From positions 620,001 to 684,000 of the forward strand of contig JAPYXD010000403.1 in assembly GCA_030998225.1 (NCBI GenBank): a stretch of 64,000 nt of DNA, written 5' to 3'. Under the pieces are notes generated by a model that saw nothing but the letters and a program-made list of their open reading frames with translations, was not told where the DNA came from and did not search any database. Positions 11,421-22,358 of this stretch are shown here, in pieces. The first letter of the stretch is position 1. Each line of letters starts with the position of its first letter. Position numbers and translations under genes: made by a program. Source of the stretch: Diplolepis rosae (lineage: Eukaryota; Arthropoda; Insecta; Hymenoptera; Diplolepididae).

Positions 11421-12093
11421 AAGGTAGTTGATCCACGAAAATAAGACCTCAGGCAATAATAGATAATTTTGCTTTCCAGAATAGAAATATTATTATTGAA
11501 GGGCTATTCGGGAAGAGAAAAGATTATTTTACATGAAAAAAATTTGAAACACAGAAAAATGATTTTATTAATAAATGTTATTTTTGCCCCAACTTTTTTT
11601 CTTATCGCTTCCTAACAAATTTAAAAAAATTATGTGATTTTAATAAATTACAAATCACTTTTTAAGAAAAATATTCCCCGCAACTTAACCATTTCCAATT
11701 TTTGAAAATGGATAAATTATTATCAAATTCAGCAATTTTTTTATAAAAATTTCGTTTTGGAAAATGTTTTTCTAATGGTTTCAACTTTTAAAGAATTTAT
11801 TTTTAAAAATCAGAAACGGTGAAGTTGTGGGAAATATTTTCTCTGAAAAAATGATTCATGATTCATTAGAATCGCATAATTTTTTTAAATTTGGTAAAAA
11901 GCGATAAGAAAAAAAGAGTTGGGTCAAAAATAAAACTTATTAATAAAATTATTTTTCTGTGTTTCAAATTCTTTTCATGTAAAATAATCTTTTCTCTTTC
12001 AGAATAGCCCTTAAATAATAATATTGCTATTCTTGAAAGAAAAATTATCTATTTTTGCCTGAGGTCTAATTTTCGTGGATGAAAACTACCCTA
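11421..12093. mobile_element. Long-arm foldback MITE nested in the 2.3-kb element
   Basis: Arms of 300 bp or more pair almost along the full length. Left-end words GGTAGTT, CCACGAAAATAAGACCTCAG and GAAACACAGAAAAATGATTT have their reverse complements at the right end (CTGAGGTCTAATTTTCGTGG). No coding capacity. It is the third nesting level: CACTA-like gene, 2.3-kb element, foldback. Confidence 0.8.
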
Positions 12094-12130
12094 CAGTTTC
12101 TTGAATTAACTTCAAATTATGTACAACCAG

Positions 12131-12520
12131 TGCGAGACCAGCACTGGTCTCCCAGTGCTGAAAATCGTTATCATGCCCGGCATATGCCAGTACCACACCA
12201 GCACCAATTATCAGCACCGAAAATCAGTACGGGACCAGCACTGGTCTGCCAGTGCTAAAAATCGTTATCATGCCCGACATATGCCAGTACCGTACCAGCA
12301 CCAAATACCAGCACCGAAAACTAGTACGGGACCAGCACTGGTCTTCCACTGCTACAAATCGTTATCATACCCGACATATGCCAGTACCGCACCAGTACCA
12401 AATGCCAGCACCAATAACCAGTGCGGGAACAGCACTGGCAGACCAGTGTAGAACATCGTTATCATCCCCGACATATGCCAGTGCGGGCACCAGTACTGTC
12501 TGCCAGCACTGCGCCCGTTG
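12131..12520. repeat. Four tandem 97-bp units, right end of the 2.3-kb element
   Basis: GACCAGCACTGG-type starts occur at about 12136, 12233, 12330 and 12427, exactly 97 bp apart. Each unit contains ATCGTTATCAT, then CATATGCCAGTAC, and a palindromic CCAGCACTGG word. Overlapping short frames here are produced by the repeat. Confidence 0.85.
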
Positions 12521-14690
12521 TAAATTTCTTGTTGGGATTGTCTTTCAGACACTGGCAATAATTGAATGAAATTTGTAACACTTGGTAAAGAATGTATCGG
12601 AACTTTCCTGATTCGACCACAAGTATAGCACGGATATGTTGAATTTTTACTCAGAAACCTGTAGTTTAAAATCAATTGGTGCTTAAGGGCAATGGTCCTA
12701 CAAATGTTGACTCGACAAATTGATGAGTGAGAAGTTCGTTTTCCTTCACGATGTTTGCTCTCGAATTTCATACAACTAATGTGCCACAGAGGACAAACTT
12801 TTCGCATTACAGACGGATAGTGCACAAGAAAATGATGCTTCGGCTTTAAACCATTGGGAAGTTCTTTAGATAAGAATGTCAAATAATCATGAATTTTCAG
12901 TTCTAACAGTGTTGGTGTTTCAAGAGTTACATTTTTGCTCAAAACTATTTCCAAAATCTGCTGCAGCATCAAAAGTATTTGTCAGTATTCATCACTTTCA
13001 TCAATAAGAAGTCCGATCATTAAATTTAAATTTCGAACCAAATTCAACATTTCGGCAGATGAAAGTACAATGTATTTATTTTTTAGGTGTAACTCGGAAA
13101 TTTCAGGGGGTTTATTAATATGATAATCTGAACCATAATAAAAACCGCGTATGATCTCATTAAAATGATCTAGTGTGAAATATTTCCGAACGTAAATAAA
13201 ATTGTGCAAAATAAAAGAGACATCGTATCGGCATATTCCTTCTAAAAAGTCGTGTTGCAAATCCACTGCTGCATTTTCTGTTACGTGAAAACCTGGTATT
13301 TCATTAAAAACACATGGCTCTTTAATACCAGATTTTTTTATCGTTTACATTTAATAGTTGATTGTAATTCAAAATATCACGAAGTGTGCAGTCGCTTTCT
13401 TTGAAGGTTTTGCTGATATTTTCATTATCAATTAGACACATACGACAAAACTTTTTCGCTCGGAAACTCTCTACGAACCCAAAAATAGAATGTAAACCAA
13501 GATTATCGCCGATAATTATTGCCAAATCGAAATATATTCTTTCTTCAACGCCATTATGGTTTATTAATATTCCTTCTTCTTGCAAAAACTTGAGTTCTTG
13601 AATAGCTTTTTCAAAAATTACTGCATTTTTGAATACAGAACGATCTAGGCTGTTAAAAAGGATAAATAAAAATATATTTTCTATTTTCGACTGATATTCT
13701 GACGGCAAGCATGGTAAACTTAGAGAAACTGCTCCACATTTCGATATACCTTTATGACTACCTAGAGGATTATTATTCTCGTAATCATCAAAGTACATCA
13801 AAAGTAGAAAAACAGTTTTTCCCACATGAACAGCTAATTTACTCTTCCACAGAGGGCTTTGAATAATATTTGATATTATTTTTTTCTGCGAATTCCACTG
13901 TTTTATCATAGATTTCTGGCATTTCAAAAAAAATTTTTAGCACTCTTCGGATAGGAATAAATTGTCCCACCACTGGAACATCTTTAATTGTAGATCCTGT
14001 AGGTCTGGATGTATATTCTTTTCTTTCACCAATTTTATAGCTCTGTGGAACAATAAATGTGTCAAAATTTTTGAATTTAGAAAAGCACTGTTTTTCGGTT
14101 TTCATATTTTCAAACGGCTTTGAAAATTTTTTGAATACATCTTTTATTTCCTCGATATAGTTTTCACTAGCGCCCACATTCTTTAAGCGACTGTAGACTT
14201 CGTTTTTTATTTCGTTGACAGTGGTATGCAACAACTTTGAAGTATCTGAAATAATTCTGTTGACTTTTTTTCTCGAAATATCTGGGCACTGGTAATATTT
14301 ACTCACAAATTGTAATTCTTGTTCAGAAACGTTTTTTACTATTTGTGTACGTTCATCAATTAAATTTGAAGCACTTTCTTGACAGTTTGAATCAAAAAGT
14401 AAATCATCATCTAAAGTTGAGTTATCTTCAGAATCAGAAGAATCCTCATAAAATTGTGAATCGCCATAAAAAGATTCTGCGAAATCAAGTTTAGATTTTT
14501 CGTCAATAGTTTCACCAGCACAGGTTTCACCTGATATTAGTATTGAAGGTGATCTGACAAAACTTTTCTGCGCAGCTAAACGTTTGCAATTGTGAATGTG
14601 TTAGACTCACATGTCTCATTAGAGTACGGTTGTTCACGAAGGAACACTTACATTCATGACAAGTAATCATGTTTCTCAACGACTTTCAAA
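12521..14690 (-). pseudogene. CACTA-like (EnSpm/Transposase_21-related) transposase with N-terminal C2H2 fingers, decayed
   Basis: Fragments run in one direction over more than 2 kb. The start (about 14672-14570) has a C2H2 finger CHEC...HVSLTH and the beginning of a second (CAEKFC). An acidic linker follows, then segments around 14306-13840, 13927-13322, 13266-12982 and 12972-12540. Hallmarks are LLLMYFDDYENNNPLGSH with acidic residues, GDNLGLHSIFGFVESF, a CRMC pair, LQHDFLEG, and HFLVHYPSVMRK followed by MKFESKH. I know this order from long CACTA-like transposase proteins in arthropod and cnidarian genomes. Frame changes near 14545, 13850-13930 and 13320-13270 break it (one could be a tiny intron), and the 2.3-kb element cuts the C-terminus. 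It is not functional as it stands. Confidence 0.65.
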
Positions 14691-14736
14691 ACGGTATAAA
14701 AATGTGAAAATTTCAAACAAGAAAAAAAACGGCTAA

Positions 14737-16330
14737 TCAAATTTCTTTCAGTGCAGAAAAACCGTGCTTCACTAAACCCACCAGTACTTTAACGGATGCG
14801 ATAGGATTATCATTTCGAAGCGATATGTCAAAACCAGCAATTTGAATGAATTGCCACAATGAATGTGAGGTTTTTGAATAGTTGCACTGTAGAACAAAAA
14901 ATATTTTGAAAGCCAAGTCTACAGCTTCCAGAGCAGAACCAACATTATATTGTTGTTGATCTACAATAACTACTGCCTTCTCAATTTTCAATAAGGGTCC
15001 TAAGAAGAAGATCATGGGTTGAAAAGTGTCCTCAGTTTTTAAAAGTTTATCTCTCAGCTTTTCTATCGTGCTGTTCAAGCGTTTCTTCACTCAACGGTTC
15101 AAGTTAGTCTCCAACTGTAAATAATGAATTAAACAGTGTACATAGCTTTGTCACATTCATAAAGCTGAAGTATAATTACAAAAAGAAAATATACTCTGCT
15201 GAAATATAATTAAACATCTAAAAATGATTTAATTTTTAAAAATATACCTCAACGTGCTGAACAAAAGTCTCAAGTTTTTCACCACGAGTTATTACAATTT
15301 TAGTAACATTTGACTGTGCAACATTAGTATCGTTTTGTTGGGCACTTTATTCTGCAGTATTTTGAGTATCTTTTTTCTTTCTTCTACCAGGGCGGCCGAC
15401 ATCAATTATTAATGGTAATAAGCAAAGTATCACTGCGTCTTGAGCTTCTACAAAAATTATATTTTTGGAAATTATTTCATACAAAATCGATTTCGTTTGA
15501 AAATATTTCAATATCCTCTACTCCACGTGCGTACTCATTTTTATACGACGAACGTTAATCAACATTATTTACAGTTAACATTATTTTTTACCTGCTTCCA
15601 AAGTTGGCAGCAGATGAATGAAAGCTTGATCACTAACGTGTTTAACTTTTCCTTTGGTTGCACTCAGTGCTTGCAATTGTTTTATGAGTATCAGCTTGAT
15701 AGTATTCCACCTGCTGTTTAAGGAAGAAACGTTTCCAGGAAAAAGTTTATCAAAGTCTAGGGAGTACTGTAAAACATCCAAGTAATAAAATGAATATTAC
15801 TAAAACCACATTAAAATTGAGTGAAAATTTATTGTTTATAAATTATTTTTCTGTACCAGTTCCTTTGCGTTTTGAATTTTTAAGCAGGGAAAGTTGTTGA
15901 TATATTCTGAGATCAATAGTTCGCTGCTTGAATAAAAGAATTTTCTTACTTGGTAGGTGGAATCCCGCTTATTGCAGACATCTTCCCAAGGTTCCAGGTT
16001 TTTTCGCAACCAATCCAAATCTTCGTAATCTGAAATAAAAATTATTGCTTCACAAAAAATATTTTATGCCTTGAGTGAATTGAAATGTTTACGTAATTAT
16101 TTGGGGATAAAAATCAACAACTCTATTAATTATCACCCAATGTTTAATTATCTACTGCTCACTGTATAGTATCAAAAAGTTATTTTACCTTCCGTTACGA
16201 TTCTAGATGTGCCACTAGGCACTTCCTTTTCTTTGTAATGTTTTGATTCCTCCAGAAGGTTATTGTTTCTCATGGAATCCTTCAAGTAGTTATAGTGGCA
16301 CCACAAACTACCATCCGCGGCCACACGCCC
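14737..16330 (-). pseudogene. Companion gene upstream of the CACTA-like transposase, multi-exon and broken
   Basis: Five exon-like blocks lie on the - strand: about 16330-16185, 16025-15836, 15781-15583, 15420-15248 and 15125-14737. GT/AG signals sit at sensible places, for example TTTCAG before the block at 16025. The blocks contain WLRKNLEPWEDV, a basic GRPGRRKKK patch, and SALEAVDLAFKIFFVLQCNY near the end. This order matches an uncharacterised arthropod protein that I recall next to C2H2/CACTA-like genes, so it may be the second gene of the same transposon (inference). A TAA inside the basic exon and a TGA near 15095 break the frame. No enzymatic motif is seen. Confidence 0.5.
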
Positions 16331-16452
16331 ACTAGGATAACCGACTAGCCGCGCTACCCAGGGGAGAAACAAACAGATTCCTCCCCCGAACGACGCGGAC
16401 AGTCAAGTCTACCCGAGACGCAGGACCGCGGGTGCAGGCCCCGATGCAATTT

Positions 16453-18140
16453 CTACTGGCCCTCCCCGTTGTTTCGCTCTCGACGCCCATCAAGTTCTCT
16501 CGTCTTCATCACAAGTGTGACAAATGACTCGATGAGCGTCCAGAAACGTTCAGACTGGAGCATGAGAGGGACCATCGTGTCAGGAGTAAGTTCGGAACCC
16601 ACCGCCTGAACGAGGACCTCCCTAGCCATACCCCATTTTGCGCAGGCGAAGAGTGCGTGCTCTGCGTTATCCACCGGGAAATCGCAGTAGCAACACGTCT
16701 CCTCATCTCTCTTCTTAAAGTGCCTCAGGTACGCGTTAAAACAGCCATGGCCCGAGAGCGCTTGCGCCAAGTAAAAGCCGACTTCCCCATGCTTTCTGTT
16801 CAGCCAGGTGGCGAGCTCCGGGATCAGGCGGTAGGTCCATCTCCCTGTCTGCTCACCCTGTCTGCCATTTCTCGACGAGACTGCGCCTTCCATCCATGCG
16901 GATGGCCTCCTTCGCGCAGGCGATTTCCGGCAGGTCGGCGCAGGTAAGCTCCTTGCGAAGCTGAAAGGTTTCCTTCCTTTCCTCCGCCAATAAATCTATT
17001 GGCGGAACGCTCGCCAGGACCAGCACAGCGCTCGTCGAGATAGTTTTATGCCGAAACTATTCTCACCGCGACAAGTCTCTACGCCGAGAACAGCTTCTTC
17101 TGGATAGCATGGTTTTGCAAGGCATTGGCCCAGACCGGAGCTGCATAACGCAGCTTCGAATGGACCACGGTCGCCACCAATCTTCTTTTCGCTTCCCTGG
17201 GTCCACCAATGTTTGGCATAAGCCGGGCCAAGTTCGCTCCACATTGAATGGCTTTGGCAGCTGCGATCTTTAGGTGTTCGCCAAAGCTAAGCCTACGATC
17301 CAGCTGCACCCCCAGGTACTTAATGCTTGTTTTCCACTCGACTTCATGCTTTCCAAGAACGATCCTCGGGTATTGGAAGGATCTCCTGTCCGTAACGAGC
17401 AAAGCCTGGGTTTTCTCAGGGGCCATTTTAAGACCTATGCCATCCAACCAGCGCTTTGCTCGCCACAGACTTTCATTGATCCTCAGCTCTAGGATTCCGA
17501 CGTCGTCAGCGGCGCACACGACAAGTGCGTCATCCGCGAAGCCAAAGATGCTCGTTCCAGCAGGCAGGTCCATGCGCAGAAAGTCATCGTACAGGATGTT
17601 CCAAACGAGTGGACCCACCCGCGACCCTTGAGGAGCGCCACATGTCATCTCTTCTTGAAGAGACCATTTGTCGCCCTCGTATATCACCAACCTGCCGCTC
17701 AGATAGTCATCTATCATTCGCAACAGGTATTCTGGAACCTTTTTCCGCATCATCGCCTCGATGCAGATGTCCCATCTTGCGGTATTGAACGCATTGCGTA
17801 TGTCAATGCTAATCAACGCACAGAATCCCTTACGCTTACCAGTTCCTTTTCTTGCTTTAGTGGCGATGTGAACCACAGCTTGGATGGCGTCCACAGTGGA
17901 CCTGCCTTTCCTGAATCCGAACTGGTTTTCCGAGAGCCCGTTCTCCCCGACCAAGAGAACCTGAAGCCGTTGTAGAATCAACTCCTCCAGAAGCTTCCCC
18001 ATCGTATCCAATAAGCATATTGGTCTATACGACGAGGCAACCCCTAGAGGTTTGTTGCCCTTCCTCAGCAGGACCAACCTCTGCTTCTTCCAATCTGCGA
18101 AGAACCTCCCCTCCCGAAGACAGGAGTTAAAGGCTTCTCG
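16453..18140 (-). pseudogene. R1-type reverse transcriptase and C-terminal domain (ORF2 remnant)
   Basis: The frame 18140-17079 carries the RT fingers/palm: RKGNKP...SYRPICLLDTMGK, FGFRKGRST, SIDIRNAFNTARW, the GAPQGSRVGPL turn and FADD at the active site (the R1 clade usually has F/YADD). A TAG at about 17080 and a small indel near 17050 end the frame. The sequence then continues through VLVLASVPPIDLLAEE and a last block, 16893-16453, with GHGCFNAYLRHFKKR and a CCYC...H...C finger typical of the R1 ORF2 C-terminus. The first part of ORF2 is deleted. The RT would synthesise cDNA at the target in an intact element; this copy is dead. Confidence 0.85.
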
Positions 18141-19624
18141 TTCGGCACCCCGTTGATACCCGGCGCTGTATTTGCCTTAAGCCTTCCACCCGCTCTCTTT
18201 AGTTCTTCGAGAGTGAAGAGTTCGTCGCACCGGACCACGCAGGAACTTCGGTCCTGTCTTTGGAACGGCTCCACGTGTGGAAACAAGCTTCGCACAATGT
18301 ACTGGACTCGATCGGGTGTACCCAGGCCCGGGGTCTTTCTTCTAGCCACCAATCTCTTGGTGACTATTTTGAAGGCGAGACCCCATGAGTCTGCGCATGT
18401 CAGGCACCTTGGTCGCGTCTTACAACTCCTGGCCAAGTGTCCCGTGGCGCCGCATCTCCAACAGGCGTTTTTCCTGTCGGGGTTGCTGCAGCCCCGGGAC
18501 CCGTGTCCGTACCCAAGGCACCTGAAGCAGCAGGCGACTTCCACGTGCTCGCGAATGCGGCACGCTACCCACCCGATCCTCAATTTACCTAGCTGAAGCA
18601 GACGCGCGGCGTCTGCCTCAGCTAGCCGGATCACTGCAGTCTTCACTCCACCAAAGCGGGTGAAGAGCCTGCAGGACCCCTCAGAAGCTGGTCTGCCCAA
18701 TGCCAAGCACAGGGCAGACACAACCTCCTCTTTTTCAACGGTCTCGTCGAGGTCCCTAATTTCGAGGGACCTCGTCGAGACCAGGGCCGAAATCTCTGCC
18801 CTCTCCCCGACCGCCAGGTCGAGCTCCTTCCGGAAGGCCGAAACGTCTCCCCCCTTTTTGAGGACCACAAGAACTTCTTCCTTCCTGGTCCTCCGGATAG
18901 ACAGGACCTCAAGTCCTGCCTTCCGGGGGTCGACTTTCGCCTTCATCTCCTTCAAGATGTCGGCGTAAGACTGGCCGTCCTTCGCCGACACCTTGATGGT
19001 GTCGCCCGACCTGGCGGGCGAGAAGCGCTTCGAATTCCTCTTGCTGTTTGAACCCTGTGCTTCTTGCACGGGGTCCTTCGCCCTCCTCTCCGTATCCACT
19101 TTTTTATTTTCCTTTTTCTTTTTTTTCTTTTTGGTGACCACTTGCCAGTCCCCATCTTTAATCGGGGCCTGGCTCTTGGCCACCTGTGCATACGACGGTG
19201 ACGGGCCGCCCTTCCCCCTCTTAGGAGCTCTTTCCTGAGGGTGGGAGGGGGCTGCCCTCTTCTCACCTTTATTTTGAAGTTTTGGGGTGTCTCCCTGAGA
19301 CGCAGAGCGCGGTCTCCGGAAGATACCCATTTTTTTCGAGACGGGGTGGGTCTTCAGCCCCTTCTGGAGTTCCACCCCGCTTTCAAGTAGGCACCTGTGG
19401 GTGTTGAGCATACCACCCAACACCTCAGCTGCCTCGTTTACTGAGTCTTTTACAAAGCCAGGGTTGTTCCTGAGCATACCCTTTTGTATTACGCTCAGGG
19501 CCCTGGCTAGCTTCTCCATTTTCTCATTCTGCTCCTTCAGGAGCTGAAGGACGTCCTTCCATCCTTCAGCTCCAGAAGGAGCACCCAAGTCCTCTTTCCC
19601 CATCGTTTTCTTTTTTGAATCCAT
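18065..19624 (-). pseudogene. R1-type gag (ORF1) fused in frame to ORF2 remnant
   Basis: The 519-residue frame starts at ATG 19624. Residues 1-150 are charged and probably helical, 160-200 are lysine-rich, and 205-345 form the gag core. Knuckles follow: C366-C369-H374-C379, then C388-C391-H396-C401, and a third starting CLTC at 408. At about residue 413 (near 18385) the sequence jumps directly into the pre-RT region of ORF2 (VQYIVRSLFPH, then the conserved NTAPGINGVPNE). The whole endonuclease domain and linker are missing, yet the frame stays open. After NE a second deletion shifts the frame, so the RT block is read in another phase. Confidence 0.8.
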
Positions 19625-20200
19625 AAATCATTTTTTACTAGCGCATCGTGCGTAGAGGAGCTGGTCGGAATAGTTGGGAACGGGTGTTCCCTCGGACCGA
19701 AGTCCTACCCCATTTCCCTGAGGCCCAACCTCCGCTTAGCCTTTCCCGCAATACACGGACAGACGGGACTCGCTCGAAGTAACACAGGTTCCGACACCTG
19801 TGTTCAATACGCACTACCTGATCAAGGTCTCGAAGGGGCTGGCTCCTGATCCCGCATGACACACCACCTCGGCAGAGCTAGGCTCACATCAACCTCGCCT
19901 CCTCGTGAGCCAGGGAAGGCACCACTCGGCGACGAAGCACTCCCAGTGCGATGCCATACGGAAACGAACGTTTGGACTGTTCTGGGTCACAGACTGCGGA
20001 GGCTTTGCAGTGTCCCCCAGGAGATTCCATACACCAATTCTCTCTTAGCCTCTTTCAAGAGGGAGACCGTCTATAGGTTCTCCTCTCACATTCGAAGGAC
20101 ACATATGACAGTCATGCGTGTGAATGGAAGCGGAGATAGCTGTGTCTGTGAGGAAAACAAAGCGGGTACTGGCCTATCCTGGATCCTGGAATATAAATGC
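19625..20200 (-). other. Probable 5' UTR of the R1-clade LINE
   Basis: GC-rich and directly upstream of gag, with only a short frame (19862-19638) lacking any domain. R1-clade 5' UTRs usually carry an internal promoter, but no motif can be shown here. The exact 5' end is not seen. Confidence 0.5.
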
Positions 20201-20389
20201 AACAATGTTATTTATTATTCGCGCTGCGATATGTAAATTATCCTGAACACGGTATCCAGGGGGCCGGGATTTCGGGTTTGTCGGTCGGTAGATCGGTCGG
20301 TCAGTTATTGAGAGAAGGGGAGAGGGGGCGGCGTCGCGTGCTCGGTTGAGCCCGGGGTTGGTGCGTGCGTTCGGACGGGTCGTGTTTCC

Positions 20390-20625
20390 GTCGGTTGAAC
20401 ACACTTGTAGTTCGGGTCAAGTCCGCGTAACATATCCGGGTCAGGTTCGCGGTAAAACGTCCTGGTCAAGTTCGTGTCAAGTGTGGGTCGGGTTTGAGTT
20501 TATAACGTGCGGGTTAAGTTCAGGTCAGGTTCGGGTCAGGTTCGAGTTAGAACGTGCGGGTTAAGTTCGGTTCAAGTGCGGATCGGGTTTGCCGTAAAAC
20601 GTCCGGGTCAAGTTGTGACGTCCTC
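20390..20625. repeat. Degenerate tandem array of CGGGTCAAGTT words
   Basis: CGGGTCAAGTT, CGGGTCAGGTTCG and related 10-12-bp words repeat about fifteen times, partly in higher-order units ending in GTAAAACGTCC or AGAACGTGCGGG. GC-rich and in one orientation. Confidence 0.75.
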
Positions 20626-21180
20626 ACCCAGGGATGTCGGGGCCAGGGTCAGTCAGGTGCGCCTGAAGCTGATTCCCGGCCCATGTCGAAAGCCGACCAT
20701 GGGGGAACCCATTCGTCGGTGTTCGACACGGCATCCTCTGGGGATTAGTCCGGTCGGGGCGTTTGCCACGTCCTAGTGAAACCTGAGCAGCACCTAGTCA
20801 GGGGAACCTGAAGCTAAGTGCCGGCTCGCACCGAGAACTGGCCATGAGAGCGCCCATTCGCCAGTGCTCGGTCCGGCTCCACCAGGAATTCGGAGGGTGC
20901 TGGAGATACCTTCCTGTATGAGTACCCACCAGGAGAGGAATCTGCAGGATGCTCGTCCGGTGCGACGCTCCGGTGTGACCCGGCTCGCCGCCTTGGGCGA
21001 ACTGCTCTTTTCAGTGTCTCCAGAACGTGGGATTTTTCGGCCCCCACCACGTTCCCATCTGGGAGGAACACATGCAAACGTGGCGTGTCAGTGTGTCGGC
21101 TGTGCTACACGCTGCGGTCACCAGCTTCGTGTAAAGCCGAAGGTGCACGAATACGGACTTCTTTACAATGCTTGAGTTTT
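20626..21180. other. GC-rich unclassified sequence
   Basis: Its composition resembles a LINE untranslated region. A roughly 195-bp approximate repeat is suggested by CCTGAAGCT...GCCCATTCG-type blocks near 20660-20740 and 20800-20880. No domain was found in either frame direction. Confidence 0.4.
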
Positions 21181-21189
21181 CAAGTTATT

Positions 21190-21480
21190 TTTAGATTTCA
21201 CGCTTTCGTTTATCGAGTCTAAATTAAGAATTGTATTTTTCTCGAGTACGTGCAAAAGAGGCGCGAAGCAGACGACGAATTTGAATTTGCGAAGAATATA
21301 GTTCAAGAAATAACACTTTTCTTCAATTTCTTGAAGAAAGTCTGCATGAAATAAACATCAGTATGATCTTGGAAAATTTCATGAGGATTTCAACACTTCA
21401 AAAATAAACTTTCAGTGAAATTTAGTGACAATAAATGTATAAAATTTGAATCAATATATAATTTTCCATTCAAATTTATA
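21190..21480 (+). repeat. Dispersed repeat, direct copy at 45895-46140
   Basis: Shared words include GTGCAAAAGAGGCGCGA, AACACTTCAAAAA, AACTTTCAGT and AAAATTTGAATCAAT in the same order and spacing. A related inverse piece lies near 10740-10850. Non-coding. Confidence 0.7.
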
Positions 21481-21882
21481 TACTTCTTACTAATTTCAAT
21501 TATATGTTAGAAATATTTTCATCTCACATTTTTGTAGCCTAAGCACAAACTTTTCATTCCAAAACTTAAAATCTCTACGGAAATGGAAAATTGTCTAATA
21601 GCAGTGGATAAATTAAAAAGCTAAAATATGTGTTTATTGGTATTTCCATATTAACATATAAATATCAATCAACTTTAAATTTTACATAAAAATGTTCGTT
21701 CGAAGTGTTCAAATCTTGTTACAATTTGACAAGATTTTATGGAGGAGTGCAATCTTTTGGATGAAATATTTTGTAGTTCTTAATTTGTCTGTCCGTCTGA
21801 AATCGTAGTAAGATTTGAACAGTAAACAACAAATTTTCCAATAGAATTCAGGATCAATAATAATTGATTCAGGAAATACTTC
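21481..21882. other. AT-rich DNA, nothing recognised
   Basis: No supported gene. Short frames only, immediately left of the giant inverted repeat. Confidence 0.4.
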
Positions 21883-22358
21883 AACTCTGTAGAGCATTTT
21901 TGTATTTCGAATTCAAAATGTGTGCTTAAGCCACAAAAAAGTAAGCTGAAAATGTAGATATAAAACTAACTATGTCATGTTTGTGTCTTCTTAATGGAAA
22001 ATACTTTGCATATAATTCTCTAATTCGATATTTTTTTAATGTATGAACATTCAAGAAATTGATAAATGTTCCATCTTTTTATAGGAACTAAAAATTTCCG
22101 GATAATGCTTTGATTGAGAAAGGTAAAAATTTGTCAAATATTGATATAAATTGCAATTTTACAATTGCATTATTTTTCAAATATTTTAACATCTCCTCAA
22201 TCTTGATAATTCTTACAGAAGTTTATTTCATGTGAGTGACTTTTTCTTTTTCTAATGAAAGATTTCGTAATTCTAAATTCGGCCCAATTCGTAACATTGT
22301 AAAAAGATTTTAAAACTTCATTAAAATTTTTTTTCTGTTTTATTCAAAGTCAATAAAT

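Larger units (their letters stand above)
10210..12520. mobile_element. Non-autonomous TIR element inserted in the CACTA-like gene
   Basis: The element is bounded by CAACGGGCGCAGT at 10210 and its reverse complement ending at 12520, both flanked by TA. Each end carries a tandem array (82-bp repeats on the left, 97-bp repeats on the right) built from CCAGTACTGGC/CAGCACTGG-like palindromic words. The interior holds two foldback sequences and a GC-rich block at 10915-11000. I find no transposase, so it must have been moved in trans. The superfamily is unknown; the subterminal repeat arrays recall Galileo/P-type or hAT-type elements only in architecture. Confidence 0.75.
16400..20200 (-). mobile_element. 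R1-clade LINE with internal endonuclease deletion
   Basis: Reading on the - strand: a 5' leader (about 20200-19625), gag-like ORF1 with CCHC knuckles, a reverse transcriptase, a C-terminal cysteine/histidine region and a 3' tail ending in AGACTTGACT near 16400. The region is much more GC-rich than its flanks. The apurinic-type endonuclease expected at the start of ORF2 is missing, so the element cannot nick its own target. The 5' boundary is approximate. A second deleted relative lies at 52798-54300. Confidence 0.85.

Noticed and set aside
12131..12520. CRISPR-like array
   Set aside because: The units are continuous 97-bp tandem repeats without unique spacers, in a eukaryotic transposon.
12119..12569. 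Overlapping + strand ORFs of 105-110 residues with repeats
   Set aside because: They are the translation of the 97-bp tandem repeat and lie in a non-coding transposon end.
18153..18968. Several + strand ORFs across the LINE
   Set aside because: They are shadows of the GC-rich gag and RT frames on the - strand.
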